Positions 26,501-34,082 are shown, counted from the stretch's first letter. The stretch: DNA of 64,000 nt from Allorhizobium undicola ORS 992 = ATCC 700741 (GCF_000621665.1 NZ_JHXQ01000002.1:248001-312000), one strand, 5' to 3'. The notes: a model not told the origin generated them from the letters alone. Made by a program: numbers and translations.

Positions 26501-28932
26501 CGAGCGCTTCCGCAACGATCAGCATGGCAAAGGCGCTGCTGTTTGCGCAATATGGCATGGTCTTCGACAGTTCCGATACGGTGATCGTCTCGGCCGCTTC
26601 CACCACGCTTTCCGATCCTGACAGTTTCGATCTGGCCGGTCTTCAGTCCATTCATGTGGACAAGATTGATGCATCGGACAACAAGCTGGCCTTCTCTCTG
26701 GATCAGGCTGAGACCTATGTGAATGCCGGGATTGGTTTTGTCTCCGGCGATGCCGTGTCCGTGGACATGACGCTGACGGAAGCCAAAGCGCTTGGCAGTA
26801 CGGCAGGTCAGGCGCTGCGCGCTGCCGGTGTCGATACCATGCGCGTGGACCTTTCCGCTTCCGAGGTGAAGTCGCTGACGGTGGCGCAGATTGCGGCGCT
26901 TGGGGCTGCGGGCATCAATGCCATCGATATTTCCACCACTAGTACGGTGGTATTGAGCAGGGCACAGATCGCCGCCTTTACCAGTGCAGGCATCAGCTTT
27001 GCCAGCGATGACGTGATCTCGCAACACAAGGCCCCGACCCTTGCAAGCGACACTGCCACCACCACCGAACACGCCACCGCCAAGGTATCGGTTCTCAGCA
27101 ACGATACCGTTTATGACAGCATGACGCTCAGCGTGGCGTCCGCCACAGTGACGTCGGGAAGCGGCCGTGTCACGGTCAACTCCGACGGCACGCTTTCTGT
27201 GACCTATACCGGCGCGGACATCGATGCGTCGCAAACGGCAACGGTCGTGGTATCCTATACTGTCACCGACAGTATCGAAACCGCCACGTCGCAGCTCACC
27301 GTCTCCTTCACCGGCGTGACCGATACGGTGAGCGGTACAAGCGGCGCCGACACCATTACGGGTTCAAACGCCGGGCAGATCACCAAGGGCCTTGATGGTG
27401 ATGACAAGCTCTATGGCCTGGGCGGCAACGATACGATCTATGGCGGCAACGGTAATGACACGATCAATGGTGGCGCGGGCAATGACAAGCTTTACGGTGA
27501 GGCCGGCAATGACACGATTGCCGGGTCGGATGGCAACGATACGATCTATGGCGGTGCTGGCGATGACAAGCTCTATGGCGAAGCCGGAACCGACACGATC
27601 TATGGCGAGGCTGGCAACGACACGATCAGCGGCGCGGCCGGAACCGACACCATCAGCGGCGGCGACGGCAACGATACGCTGAACGGCGGCGATAGCAGCG
27701 ACACCATCACCGGCGATGCCGGTAACGACACGATTGCGGGCGATGCTGGCAACGATATACTGAAGGGCGGCGCAGGCAATGATGTGGTTCATGGCAATGC
27801 CGATGACGACAAGGTCTACGGCGAAGCCGGTGACGACAAGCTCTATGGTGATGCGGGCGCCGATACGATCTATGGTGGAGACGGCGTCGATACGATCTCC
27901 GGTGGCGACGGGAACGACACGCTCTACGGCGATGCGGGCAACGACACCGTCACGGGCGACGCAGGCAATGATACGGTCTATGGCGGCGCTGGCATCGACA
28001 CGCTCTATGGCGGCGCTGGCGACGACAAGATTTATGGCGAAGCCGGTGACGACAAGCTTTATGGTGATGCGGGCGCCGATACGATCTATGGCGGAGACGG
28101 CGTCGATACGATCTCCGGCGGCGACGGGAACGATACGCTGAACGGCGATGCAGGCAACGACACCATCACGGGCGACGCGGGCAATGATACGCTGCACGGC
28201 AATGCGGGCGATGACAAGCTCTATGGCAGTGCCGGAGATGACAAGCTCTACGGTGAAGCTGGTGCCGACACCCTGTCGGGCGATGCAGGCGCAGATACGC
28301 TTTCGGGCGGCGATGGCAATGATACGCTCAACGGCGGCGACGGCAACGACACGGTTTCCGGCGATGCGGGCGACGACGCGGTCAATGGCAATGCTGGCGA
28401 TGACACGTTGAACGGCGGAGCAGGGGCCGACACGCTGCGGGGCGGTGCAGGCGCGGACAAGCTCTATGGCGATGCCGGCGACGACAAGCTTTACGGCGAT
28501 GCCGGCAACGACACGCTGACCGGCGGCGACGGCGCCGATACGCTTTACGGCGGTGACGGCAATGACAAGCTGATCGGCGGGGCAGGGCGCGACACGATGC
28601 AGGGCGGCGCTGGCGCCGATGAATTCGTATTCACCAAGCTGAGCGACCTGACGACCACAAAGACCACAACCGATGTGATTACCGACTTCAGCCACAGCCA
28701 GGGCGATCATATCAACCTCTCGGCCATCGACGCCAATACATCGTCCTCCGGGGATCAGGCCTTCTCCTTCATCGGCTCCGCAGCCTTCACAAAGGTCGCA
28801 GGCCAGTTGCGCTACGAGGTCAGCGACAGCAAATATTACGTTTATGGTGATGTAAACGGCGACGGAAAAGCGGACTTCGTTCTCGAAGTCGCTTCAACCA
28901 CCAAACTCGTCGCTTCCGACTTCATACTATGA
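23503..28932 (+). CDS. Large RTX (hemolysin-type calcium-binding repeat) secreted protein
   Basis: A 1809-residue acidic, Ser/Thr/Ala-rich, Cys-poor protein. Residues 1 to about 100 hold one copy of a module with SLTLAQALSLASQGVVFASGD and STLKTLGVDAV. Next comes a block to about residue 510 of beta-propeller-like repeats marked by GGGYVVTW, DGGYIIVW and GGGFVLAW. From about 520 to 1175 roughly ten further copies of the first module follow (LGVSAIDLSDDAATLTLAQA, YVNAGISFASGD). A cadherin/VCBS-like domain lies around 1180-1280, then 46 nonapeptides (27388-28629). A final ~100 residues (FVFTKLSDL, VITDFSHSQGDHINLS, ASDFIL) resemble the RTX C-terminal secretion region. The start at 23503 has GGGGA upstream; the GTG at 23485 is an alternative. 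Export by a type I system is expected, but none is in the window. Confidence 0.9.
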   Translation: MTSYADILNQISTTGSSSVNLADDKASLTLAQALSLASQGVVFASGDTIEIQDAAATLQTLTGDQVSTLKTLGVDAVLANDTVLALSVAQVEAFAQQNISISSEYATLSEASGPTVIDGGAQSGRESISTQTNGDYLIAYLVINGSSSSVFASLYDSDGVQTKQIDLSQLDIASYLTTTAISGGGYVVTWVESDASGDSVFSAQLDASGNLVGSVDLLASAGLYYAPTVTALSDGGYIIVWQSNTNEVYEARYDSSGNLLGSVELLDSNTPDYTGSLGNLDELKVGAVVELGDGKVLVLWNSYSIDGSSTGVAAQIISSTGALVGSAFAINETTTSAQSGGSAATLEDGTIAVSWISLRKVYLRLLDADGNFVTSEVQVSTDSASATSVTALEGGGFVLAWRLTASSDTQIAYRVYDADGNAKTAAIYIDANDGQIDRVPTVEALDGGGYIIVWTKNSSNVETLYAEVFDANGTLVGSRIEIGGSSGVGSYSVDTFSDGGFAITWSVNGVSYVATFRNDTAAATLSTTASGLSALTASDASDLAELGITTITVSDSADVSLTKAVAAALIAVTGLHIVGDASISVTGTGSSIDDFTASEIASLASLGVSAIDLSDDAATLTLAQALAYVNAGISFASGDALTVQLSSTDFSALTSTERTQLAELGVHTLDLSDNAISLTVEEITTLRNTGHSSEGLSFASADVVTLADTSANIAALSAENIATLASWGVDQIQPTDGTVTVSLTQVEALETAGIGFTAASSVVLSAEVATIAALTTTEIAALAAAGVDEVSVDGDISLSVSQIEAFLSNGLALEATDHKVMISDTGANFASLSATGIAALATLDIASDGKIWLDASDNKVTLTFTQIEAYTTINASFSDTDLLSITTTSSELASLSSSDLAEAAALGVTLVTSSSTTIDVSAASLALIRTAGLTFDSTVTTRYADTAATLLATAADDLTAWKALGVDELRLADSGTNIAALTSANIAALDTLGISTIDVTSASATISMAKALLFAQYGMVFDSSDTVIVSAASTTLSDPDSFDLAGLQSIHVDKIDASDNKLAFSLDQAETYVNAGIGFVSGDAVSVDMTLTEAKALGSTAGQALRAAGVDTMRVDLSASEVKSLTVAQIAALGAAGINAIDISTTSTVVLSRAQIAAFTSAGISFASDDVISQHKAPTLASDTATTTEHATAKVSVLSNDTVYDSMTLSVASATVTSGSGRVTVNSDGTLSVTYTGADIDASQTATVVVSYTVTDSIETATSQLTVSFTGVTDTVSGTSGADTITGSNAGQITKGLDGDDKLYGLGGNDTIYGGNGNDTINGGAGNDKLYGEAGNDTIAGSDGNDTIYGGAGDDKLYGEAGTDTIYGEAGNDTISGAAGTDTISGGDGNDTLNGGDSSDTITGDAGNDTIAGDAGNDILKGGAGNDVVHGNADDDKVYGEAGDDKLYGDAGADTIYGGDGVDTISGGDGNDTLYGDAGNDTVTGDAGNDTVYGGAGIDTLYGGAGDDKIYGEAGDDKLYGDAGADTIYGGDGVDTISGGDGNDTLNGDAGNDTITGDAGNDTLHGNAGDDKLYGSAGDDKLYGEAGADTLSGDAGADTLSGGDGNDTLNGGDGNDTVSGDAGDDAVNGNAGDDTLNGGAGADTLRGGAGADKLYGDAGDDKLYGDAGNDTLTGGDGADTLYGGDGNDKLIGGAGRDTMQGGAGADEFVFTKLSDLTTTKTTTDVITDFSHSQGDHINLSAIDANTSSSGDQAFSFIGSAAFTKVAGQLRYEVSDSKYYVYGDVNGDGKADFVLEVASTTKLVASDFIL
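27388..28629 (+). repeat. 46 tandem RTX nonapeptide repeats
   Basis: Forty-six consecutive 27-base units encode nine-residue repeats of the form GGxGxDxLx, for example GGAGNDKLY and GEAGDDKLY. Units 17-20 (from 27820) and 25-28 (from 28036) encode identical peptides and are almost identical in DNA, showing an internal duplication with a 216-base period. Calcium is expected to bind between turns of the parallel beta-roll. Confidence 0.95.
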
Positions 28933-28941
28933 CGAAACCAA

Positions 28942-28969
28942 GCGCAACGCCTGAAACAGGGCGTTGCGC
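28942..28969 (+). terminator. Hairpin after the RTX gene
   Basis: Stem GCGCAACGCC / GGCGTTGCGC with an eight-base loop, ten bases after the RTX stop. It lacks a T-run, so intrinsic termination is uncertain; it may instead stabilise the 3' end. Confidence 0.5.
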
Positions 28970-28983
28970 AGGAGCCTGCCTTG

Positions 28984-29108
28984 CTTAGAGTAATCCGACC
29001 GAAGTGAAACGAGGATCGACTAAAGCATGTCGCGCAAAAATGTGCAGCGGTTTTGCGATAGCGACATGCGAAAAAACAATGACTTAAAGCGTCAGGAGCG
29101 AATCTGAA
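28984..29108 (+). repeat. Left half of a palindromic repeat split by the insertion sequence
   Basis: Contains AGTGAAACGAGGATCGAC and the hairpin-like GCATGTCGCGC ... GCGACATGC, and ends AATCTGA at the insertion sequence. Its continuation, TTAAATCAGATCGGCGCTCTAA, lies immediately right of the element. The related copy at 10570-10665 is unbroken at the matching palindrome (CTGATTGAATCAG). Confidence 0.65.
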
Positions 29109-30292
29109 CCACAGTACACGACTCAATTTGATTTGAGTCGTTTTGGGAATGTTTTCTTCCATGCGTTGACAGCGTTTTGTGGATTGAAAGCGATCCATGC
29201 CCTGAGTGCGTCCAGGCCGATGCGAAACCATGATTTCTCGCGGCGGCCATGGGTTTTGCGTTTGATGGCTTTCATTCCCATTGTCTTTGTTGCGCAGCGG
29301 TAAGACCACGTGATCGCGAGTGTGAGGATGGCTGTCAGGGTGTCGATTTTCTCTGATGCCGTCATTCTGGTATCTTCGATGTTGAAGCCTCTGGTTTTTG
29401 CATCGCCGAACAGGCATTCGATAGCCCATCTTCCTTTGTAGGCGCGCAGTGCGGACTTTGCGTCCTGGCTGTTGGTCATGACCACCAGCCACTCGCCTTG
29501 GGCTCCCTTTCTGCCTTCGATCCATTTGGCGGCGAAAAGCACAGGAACCGATGCCGCAGGCAGAAAGGCTTCGAACGTCGTGATGCTGCGGCTCCTGCGA
29601 CGTTTGCGTAGCAAGGTGCGCAGTGCCCATAGCCGTCCATCGCTGAGAGCCACGCGCTGGTTTTCCTTCACGCGAATGGCAAAGGCAACATTGTTTTTCC
29701 TCAGGAATTCGATCCAATCGCCACCAATAAACTCGCGATCGGCCATCAGCAGTTCAATGGAGGAGGCGCCGAACAGATCCAGATAACGCTTCATCAAAGC
29801 AATGCGCTGATCGGTGTTGCTGTTGCCTTGGCGGTCAAGCACCGTCCACAGCAATGGCACACGAAAGCGCCGCGTCACGATGGCGAGCATGAGAATATTG
29901 ATGTCCTTGCGACCAACCTTCCAGTTGGTCCGGTCAAGCGCCAGACATTTGGGCCGTGAGAGGTTCAGCATTGCCACAACGATCTGCGCAACACTTGCCT
30001 GATCAAGACGGATCATTTGAAAAAAGCGTTGCAGACGGCGATAGTTCGAGCTGTGCTGAGCATGTGCGGGAAAATGGCTGGCAATATGGCTCAGGTTCAC
30101 TGTGCGGCACTGTATCAGGCCGACGATAAAAACGGCCAGTGTTTCCAACCGCGAATTGCGCAACACAAAATGACGGCTTAATGTCTCGATGAGAGCGGCG
30201 TGAACATGGGCCTGCATGGAACGATCCTTCTGGCGAAGAATCTTCCAAGCAACCACATCAAGCCGTTCTCACCCTTGCGTCGTGTACTGTGG
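29109..30292 (-). mobile_element. IS4-family insertion sequence
   Basis: About 1.18 kb, bounded by imperfect terminal inverted repeats CCACAGTACACGACTCAA (left end) and CCACAGTACACGACGCAA (right end, read inward), one mismatch in 18. It contains a single transposase gene occupying nearly the whole element. No long target duplication is evident. The flanks look like two halves of one palindromic repeat with at most GA shared at the junction. I cannot name the element. Confidence 0.88.
29123..30217 (-). CDS. IS4-family DDE transposase
   Basis: A 364-residue transposase. The first catalytic Asp is in LALDRTNWKVG, the second in LLMADREFIG. The Glu lies in YKGRWAIECLFGDAK, which fits the IS4 signature Y-2-R-3-E-6-K exactly. 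The start ATG at 30217 has GAAGGA at a good distance; an upstream GTG at 30256 would add 13 residues. The frame is intact, so the element may be active. Confidence 0.9.
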   Translation of the reverse strand: MQAHVHAALIETLSRHFVLRNSRLETLAVFIVGLIQCRTVNLSHIASHFPAHAQHSSNYRRLQRFFQMIRLDQASVAQIVVAMLNLSRPKCLALDRTNWKVGRKDINILMLAIVTRRFRVPLLWTVLDRQGNSNTDQRIALMKRYLDLFGASSIELLMADREFIGGDWIEFLRKNNVAFAIRVKENQRVALSDGRLWALRTLLRKRRRSRSITTFEAFLPAASVPVLFAAKWIEGRKGAQGEWLVVMTNSQDAKSALRAYKGRWAIECLFGDAKTRGFNIEDTRMTASEKIDTLTAILTLAITWSYRCATKTMGMKAIKRKTHGRREKSWFRIGLDALRAWIAFNPQNAVNAWKKTFPKRLKSN

Positions 30293-30322
30293 GGATTAAA
30301 TCAGATCGGCGCTCTAACTCCC

Positions 30323-30378
30323 TGTTTTGACGTATTTTCGGACGCAAAACCGGCTTTCACTTTTTCGGAAAATACTCT
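30323..30378 (-). repeat. Short dispersed repeat, copy 2
   Basis: Inverted, diverged copy of 7788-7842. Read on the minus strand it runs from AGAGTATTTTCC to TACGTCAAAACA with the same central CGGTTTTG. It sits just right of the split repeat next to the insertion sequence. Confidence 0.65.
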
Positions 30379-30529
30379 AATAGCAAACAACAAGGGTGCC
30401 GTTTGCGGAGCTTACAGCCTCCCGGCTCCGGTCGTTTGACTGATTACAGGCCGGGGCCAGCATCGCCGCCGTTACCTGCGTCCGGTCCATGCGTGTCCGG
30501 GCTTATCACTGTCATGCCGGAGCCTGCCC

Positions 30530-31027
30530 ATGTCCCTTCCCGATAAAGCCTTTCCCGTTTCTTGGGACCAGTTCCACCGCGATGCCCGTGCGCTTGCCTG
30601 GCGGCTGGCGGGGCTGGAGCAGGAATTTCGCGCCATCGTGTGCATTACGCGCGGCGGTCTCGTGCCTGCGGCAATTATTTCGCGAGAGCTGAATATTCGT
30701 CTCATCGAAACGGTCTGCATCGCGTCCTACCACGATTACACGACCCAGGGGCAGATGAACCTGTTGAAGGGAATTTCCGCGGAGTTGACCACCGATGGTG
30801 GCGCGGGCGTGTTGGTGGTCGATGACCTTACCGATACCGGCAAGACGGCAACGGAGGTCCGGGAAATGATGCCCAAGGCGCATTTCGCTTGCGTTTATGC
30901 CAAGCCGAAAGGCGTTCCCACCGTTGATACCTTCGTGACCGAGGTGAGCCAGGATACCTGGATCTATTTCCCGTGGGATATGGGGTTCACCTATCAGGAG
31001 CCGATTGCCAAGGGCAGCAAGGGCTGA
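30530..31027 (+). CDS. gpt: Xanthine-guanine phosphoribosyltransferase
   Basis: Salvages guanine and xanthine (and poorly hypoxanthine) to nucleotides using PRPP. The 165-residue product has the PRPP-binding loop [14 protein letters not shown] near residue 89, the [16 protein letters not shown] segment near residue 40 and the base-contacting YFPWDMGF near the C-terminus. Its length equals the enterobacterial Gpt type within about a dozen residues. It stands alone and is followed by a strong terminator. Confidence 0.93.
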   Translation: MSLPDKAFPVSWDQFHRDARALAWRLAGLEQEFRAIVCITRGGLVPAAIISRELNIRLIETVCIASYHDYTTQGQMNLLKGISAELTTDGGAGVLVVDDLTDTGKTATEVREMMPKAHFACVYAKPKGVPTVDTFVTEVSQDTWIYFPWDMGFTYQEPIAKGSKG

Positions 31028-31062
31028 TTTCGTAAGCGCCACGCGCGTCCGCTTCAAAGTAA

Positions 31063-31099
31063 AAGAGCGTTTCAAGCCGTGCTTGAAGCGCTCTTTTTT
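31063..31099 (+). terminator. Rho-independent terminator of gpt
   Basis: Stem AAGAGCGTTTCAAG / CTTGAAGCGCTCTT (one mismatch) with a five-base loop, running into TTTTTTG. It lies 36 bases after the gpt stop. Confidence 0.85.
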
Positions 31100-31127
31100 G
31101 TTTCAATCAAAGCTTCCCGCACAAGCA

Positions 31128-31265
31128 TCAAAAGGGTCGGCTCCGTTCCAGCATCAATTTCATTTCATCCTGCTCGCGTCGCAGTGCGCTTACCGTGGAA
31201 ACCACACATGCTGCAAACATAACGCTGATCAACGCCGCAAGGGCGCAAAGAATAAAGAACATCAT
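31128..31265 (-). CDS. Tiny single-pass membrane protein (45 aa)
   Basis: Encodes MMFFILCALAALISVMFAAC followed by VVSTVSALRREQDEMKLML and a short tail. One N-terminal hydrophobic helix is followed by a charged, helix-forming C-terminus. GAGG lies at a good distance before the paired ATG codons (31265 and 31262). No family is recognised. Two similarly tiny membrane-protein frames lie just upstream on the same strand. Confidence 0.55.
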   Translation of the reverse strand: MMFFILCALAALISVMFAACVVSTVSALRREQDEMKLMLERSRPF

Positions 31266-31675
31266 CTCAACCTCTTGTTCGTGTTTCTACACGGACAATG
31301 CCCGTAAACTTCGAAAGTTCCGGTAACGTGTTCACATGATCTGTGTTCTGACGTGAAATACGGGTAAAAGATGAAGTTTTGTCTTGCCTTCCCGCAGCGG
31401 CGCGCGGGTCGCCAGCAAGGCGCACTCGCTATCTGGCCGTTGTTTTCATTGATTTAATTAAAATATCTGCAAAACCATGTCTTGCATGGCCCTCAACCGT
31501 CAAGGCTAACGAAAGCGTGATTGACCCTGCTGCATTTTCGCCGTGATGAATAGCCAAAAACATAAAGCGCGTCAGCGATTATCGCGACACGCTTTACGCA
31601 GATTCTATTTTTGAGTTTTCGATCCGCTTCACAAGCCTCTTGGGAGGTCAGGCTTTCGAACGGCAATCGGGAAAA
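31266..31675. other. Intergenic stretch between tiny genes
   Basis: About 410 bases without a supported gene. It is moderately AT-rich in the centre (around 31450-31480) and contains the hairpin at 31564-31595. A small RNA cannot be excluded, but nothing in the sequence shows one. Confidence 0.5.
31564..31595 (-). terminator. Hairpin downstream of the 49-residue gene
   Basis: On the minus strand, arms starting AAAGCGTGTCGCGAT and ending GACGCGCTTT fold into an imperfect stem followed by ATGTTTTTGG. It lies about 80 bases after the stop of the 49-residue gene and could terminate it. Confidence 0.5.
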
Positions 31676-31825
31676 TTAGCGCACGGTCTCATAACGAGCG
31701 GTTACGGACGGGCCATACATGGAGGCGGTCTTTTCCTCATTCATGTGAAACCCGATGCTGGTTGCGAGCATAGCGCCGATCATGGCAGTCCATACCAAGT
31801 TAATCATCGTCACTTTGTCGAGCAT
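31676..31825 (-). CDS. Tiny membrane protein (49 aa)
   Basis: Encodes MLDKVTMINLVWTAMIGAML, then ATSIGFHMNEEKTASMYGPS and a short basic tail. One central hydrophobic helix is visible. The start at 31825 has AAAGG at a proper distance; the ATG nine bases upstream abuts that site and is less likely. No family is recognised. Confidence 0.6.
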   Translation of the reverse strand: MLDKVTMINLVWTAMIGAMLATSIGFHMNEEKTASMYGPSVTARYETVR

Positions 31826-31998
31826 TGATTTCATCCTTTTGTGAGGCTCACCGGAACGGCCTACCCTCGTGGCCGCCATTTGCTCCCGATGAGCATTGCA
31901 CCTCTTTTACGATGGCCGGGCTGAAGCTGCCCTTAACACCCCGTTCATCTGGCGTTCATCTTTCCTACTGCGGGAAGGCCAGATCGGGTTGCTGCCCT

Positions 31999-32079
31999 TT
32001 ACCGGTCTGCGCCAAGATCCAGCAGGAGTTCCAGAAGAATGGATGCGCAAATTGCCATGATGACAGTAATGACGAGCAT
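31999..32079 (-). CDS. Possible 26-residue hydrophobic peptide
   Basis: Reads MLVITVIMAICASILLELLL followed by DLGADR and stop. GGAGAG lies seven bases before the ATG. It is a single hydrophobic helix with a charged end. At this length chance is a real alternative; the ribosome site and the two tiny membrane genes next to it are the only support. Confidence 0.4.
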   Translation of the reverse strand: MLVITVIMAICASILLELLLDLGADR

Positions 32080-32274
32080 TCTTCTCTCCACTGGCCTCAG
32101 TTCGACCGTGGATCAATGTATAATCGCGCTGCGCTGAAACGGCCCTGAATGGGGCGTTCATTCGGCATTCATCGGGCAAGTCTGCCTCAAAGATGAACAG
32201 GATCGTTCATTTTCGTCGCTTGCGGCAGCCACCTCTCCATGACAAAAGGCTTTGACTGCTTTTCTGGGGGTGCC

Positions 32275-32763
32275 ATGACAATTGCCTTCTATCCCGGCTC
32301 TTTCGATCCGATGACGAACGGACATCTGGATGTTCTGGTCCAGGCGTTGAATGTGGTGCCTCGCGTTATCGTGGGTATCGGGGTGCATCCCGGCAAAACT
32401 CCGATGTTTTCTTTCGCTGAACGCTCCGAACTCATTCGCCGCAGCCTGCACGAGGTTTTGCCGCAAAGGGCAGGGGATATTCATGTCATTGCCTTTGATG
32501 GTCTGGCGGTCGATGCCGCTCGCAACCACGACGCCACACTCCTGGTACGGGGCCTGCGCGACGGTTCCGATCTCGATTATGAAATGCAGTTGGCGGGCAT
32601 GAACCGGCAAATGGCACCGGACATACAGACGATTTTTCTGCCTGCGGGCACCGCCTCCCGGCCCATAACGGCCACATTGGTTCGCCAGATCGCCACCATG
32701 GGCGGCGATGTGAGCGCTTTCGTGCCGAATGCCGTTCTACAGGCGCTAATTGCGCGTATTTGA
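32275..32763 (+). CDS. coaD: Pantetheine-phosphate adenylyltransferase
   Basis: Transfers AMP from ATP to 4'-phosphopantetheine in coenzyme A synthesis. The 162-residue product opens with the nucleotidyltransferase motif [15 protein letters not shown] (T/HxGH type). It has [22 protein letters not shown] in the middle, which binds phosphopantetheine, and [13 protein letters not shown] near the end. The ATG at 32275 follows GGGGG; the earlier in-frame ATG at 32239 would add 12 unrelated residues. It leads the coaD-ppi-ppi-queA-tgt string, familiar from Rhizobiales. Confidence 0.95.
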   Translation: MTIAFYPGSFDPMTNGHLDVLVQALNVVPRVIVGIGVHPGKTPMFSFAERSELIRRSLHEVLPQRAGDIHVIAFDGLAVDAARNHDATLLVRGLRDGSDLDYEMQLAGMNRQMAPDIQTIFLPAGTASRPITATLVRQIATMGGDVSAFVPNAVLQALIARI

Positions 32764-32826
32764 AGACGGGTTGCGTCTTTGACATTCAGGGTGGGCTACT
32801 GAACGCCCCCTTCAACGGAGTCTTTC

Positions 32827-33402
32827 ATGAAACTGATCAAATTTGCCCTTGCGGGTCTCGTGACGCTTCTGGCCTCGTTTTCGTTGGCCAATGCGCAATC
32901 TGCCGATAATTATCTGACCATCCAGCTCAAGGATGGACCGGTCGTGGTTCAGCTCATGCCGGAGGTCGCGCCCAAGCATGTGGCCCAGATCAAGACGCTG
33001 ACGGCATCTGGCCAATATGACAATGTTGCCTTTCACCGCGTCATCCAGGGCTTCATGGCCCAGACCGGCGATGTCCAATACGGCAACATGAAGAGCGGTT
33101 TCGACAAGGCACGGGCGGGCACGGGCGGTTCCAAGCTTCCGAACCTTCCGGCCGAGTTTTCCAAGGTGCCGTTTCAGCGCGGCACGGTGGGCATGGCGCG
33201 TTCACAGGATCCCAACTCCGCCAATTCGCAGTTCTTCATCATGTTTGCCGATGGCAGCTTCCTGAACGGCCAGTATACCGTCGTCGGCAAGGTTGTTTCC
33301 GGCATGGAGTTCGTGGACAAGATCAAGCGCGGCCAGGGTGGCAATGGCGAAGTGGCCGATCCCGACCGCATGGTCAAGGTTACGGTTGGCCGTGCGCAAT
33401 AA
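32827..33402 (+). CDS. ppiA: Periplasmic cyclophilin-type peptidyl-prolyl isomerase
   Basis: A 191-residue cyclophilin with a signal peptide ending near SFSLANAQS. The catalytic region VAFHRVIQGFMAQTGDVQYG and the MARSQDPNSANSQFFIMFAD segment are complete. It speeds cis-trans isomerisation of prolines in exported proteins. It is paired with a cytoplasmic paralogue 96 bases downstream, and the two share long stretches, indicating duplication. Confidence 0.92.
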   Translation: MKLIKFALAGLVTLLASFSLANAQSADNYLTIQLKDGPVVVQLMPEVAPKHVAQIKTLTASGQYDNVAFHRVIQGFMAQTGDVQYGNMKSGFDKARAGTGGSKLPNLPAEFSKVPFQRGTVGMARSQDPNSANSQFFIMFADGSFLNGQYTVVGKVVSGMEFVDKIKRGQGGNGEVADPDRMVKVTVGRAQ

Positions 33403-33497
33403 AGATGATAAGTGCGGCGGCAGAAATGTCCGCCGCATCTTGTAAACGGCGGCATTACAAGCCGTAAACGGGCGGGAAGCCCGCAAAGGAGAGAGAC

Positions 33498-34007
33498 ATG
33501 GCCGAGATCAAGGACCCGGAAAACACCATCATCATGGAAACCACCAAGGGCAAGGTGGTCATCAGCCTTTTCCCGGATCTGGCCCCCGACCACGTAGCCC
33601 GGATCAAGGAACTGAGCCGCGAAGGCGCCTATGACGGCGTTGTTTTCCACCGCGTCATCGAAGACTTCATGGCCCAGACCGGCGACGTCCAGTTCGGCAA
33701 GAAGGGGGCGGAAACCTTCAACCCGGCCCGCGCCGGCATGGGCGGCTCTTCCAAGCCGGACCTGAAGGCCGAATTCTCGGCAACGCCGCATGTGCGCGGC
33801 ACCTGCTCCATGGCCCGTTCGCAGATGCCGAACTCCGCCAATTCGCAGTTCTTCATCTGCTTCACCGATGCACCCTGGCTGAACAAGCAGTATTCCGTCT
33901 GGGGTCAGGTCATCGAGGGCATGGACATCATCGACCAGATCAAGCGTGGCGAGCCGGTAAAGGATCCCGACTCCATCGTATCGATGAAGGTTGCTGCCGA
34001 CGCCTGA
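33498..34007 (+). CDS. ppiB: Cytoplasmic cyclophilin-type peptidyl-prolyl isomerase
   Basis: A 169-residue cyclophilin without a signal peptide, starting with GAGAG before the ATG. Catalytic segments VVFHRVIEDFMAQTGDVQFG and MARSQMPNSANSQFFICFTD closely parallel those in the preceding gene. Only the export signal distinguishes the two roles. A strong terminator follows. Confidence 0.92.
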   Translation: MAEIKDPENTIIMETTKGKVVISLFPDLAPDHVARIKELSREGAYDGVVFHRVIEDFMAQTGDVQFGKKGAETFNPARAGMGGSSKPDLKAEFSATPHVRGTCSMARSQMPNSANSQFFICFTDAPWLNKQYSVWGQVIEGMDIIDQIKRGEPVKDPDSIVSMKVAADA

Positions 34008-34025
34008 TGCCGTCATTTTTGAAAG

Positions 34026-34058
34026 CCCGCCCGGCGTTGTGAATGCCGGGCGGGTTTT
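34026..34058 (+). terminator. Rho-independent terminator after ppiB
   Basis: Perfect stem CCCGCCCGGC / GCCGGGCGGG with a nine-base loop and a TTTT tail. It separates the cyclophilin genes from queA-tgt. Confidence 0.87.
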
Positions 34059-34082
34059 CGCGTTTCCAGATGTGTGAAAACC

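Noticed and set aside
27388..28629. Regular short repeats resembling a CRISPR array
   Set aside because: The 27-base units are contiguous, lack spacers and stay in one reading frame coding GGxGxDxLx.
27364..28710. A 448-codon open frame on the minus strand
   Set aside because: It is the antisense reading of the RTX nonapeptide array; its regular composition only mirrors the 27-base repeats.
29099..30302. A 10-12 base target duplication around the insertion sequence
   Set aside because: The bases on each side do not match beyond a possible GA; the flanks instead fit two halves of one palindrome.
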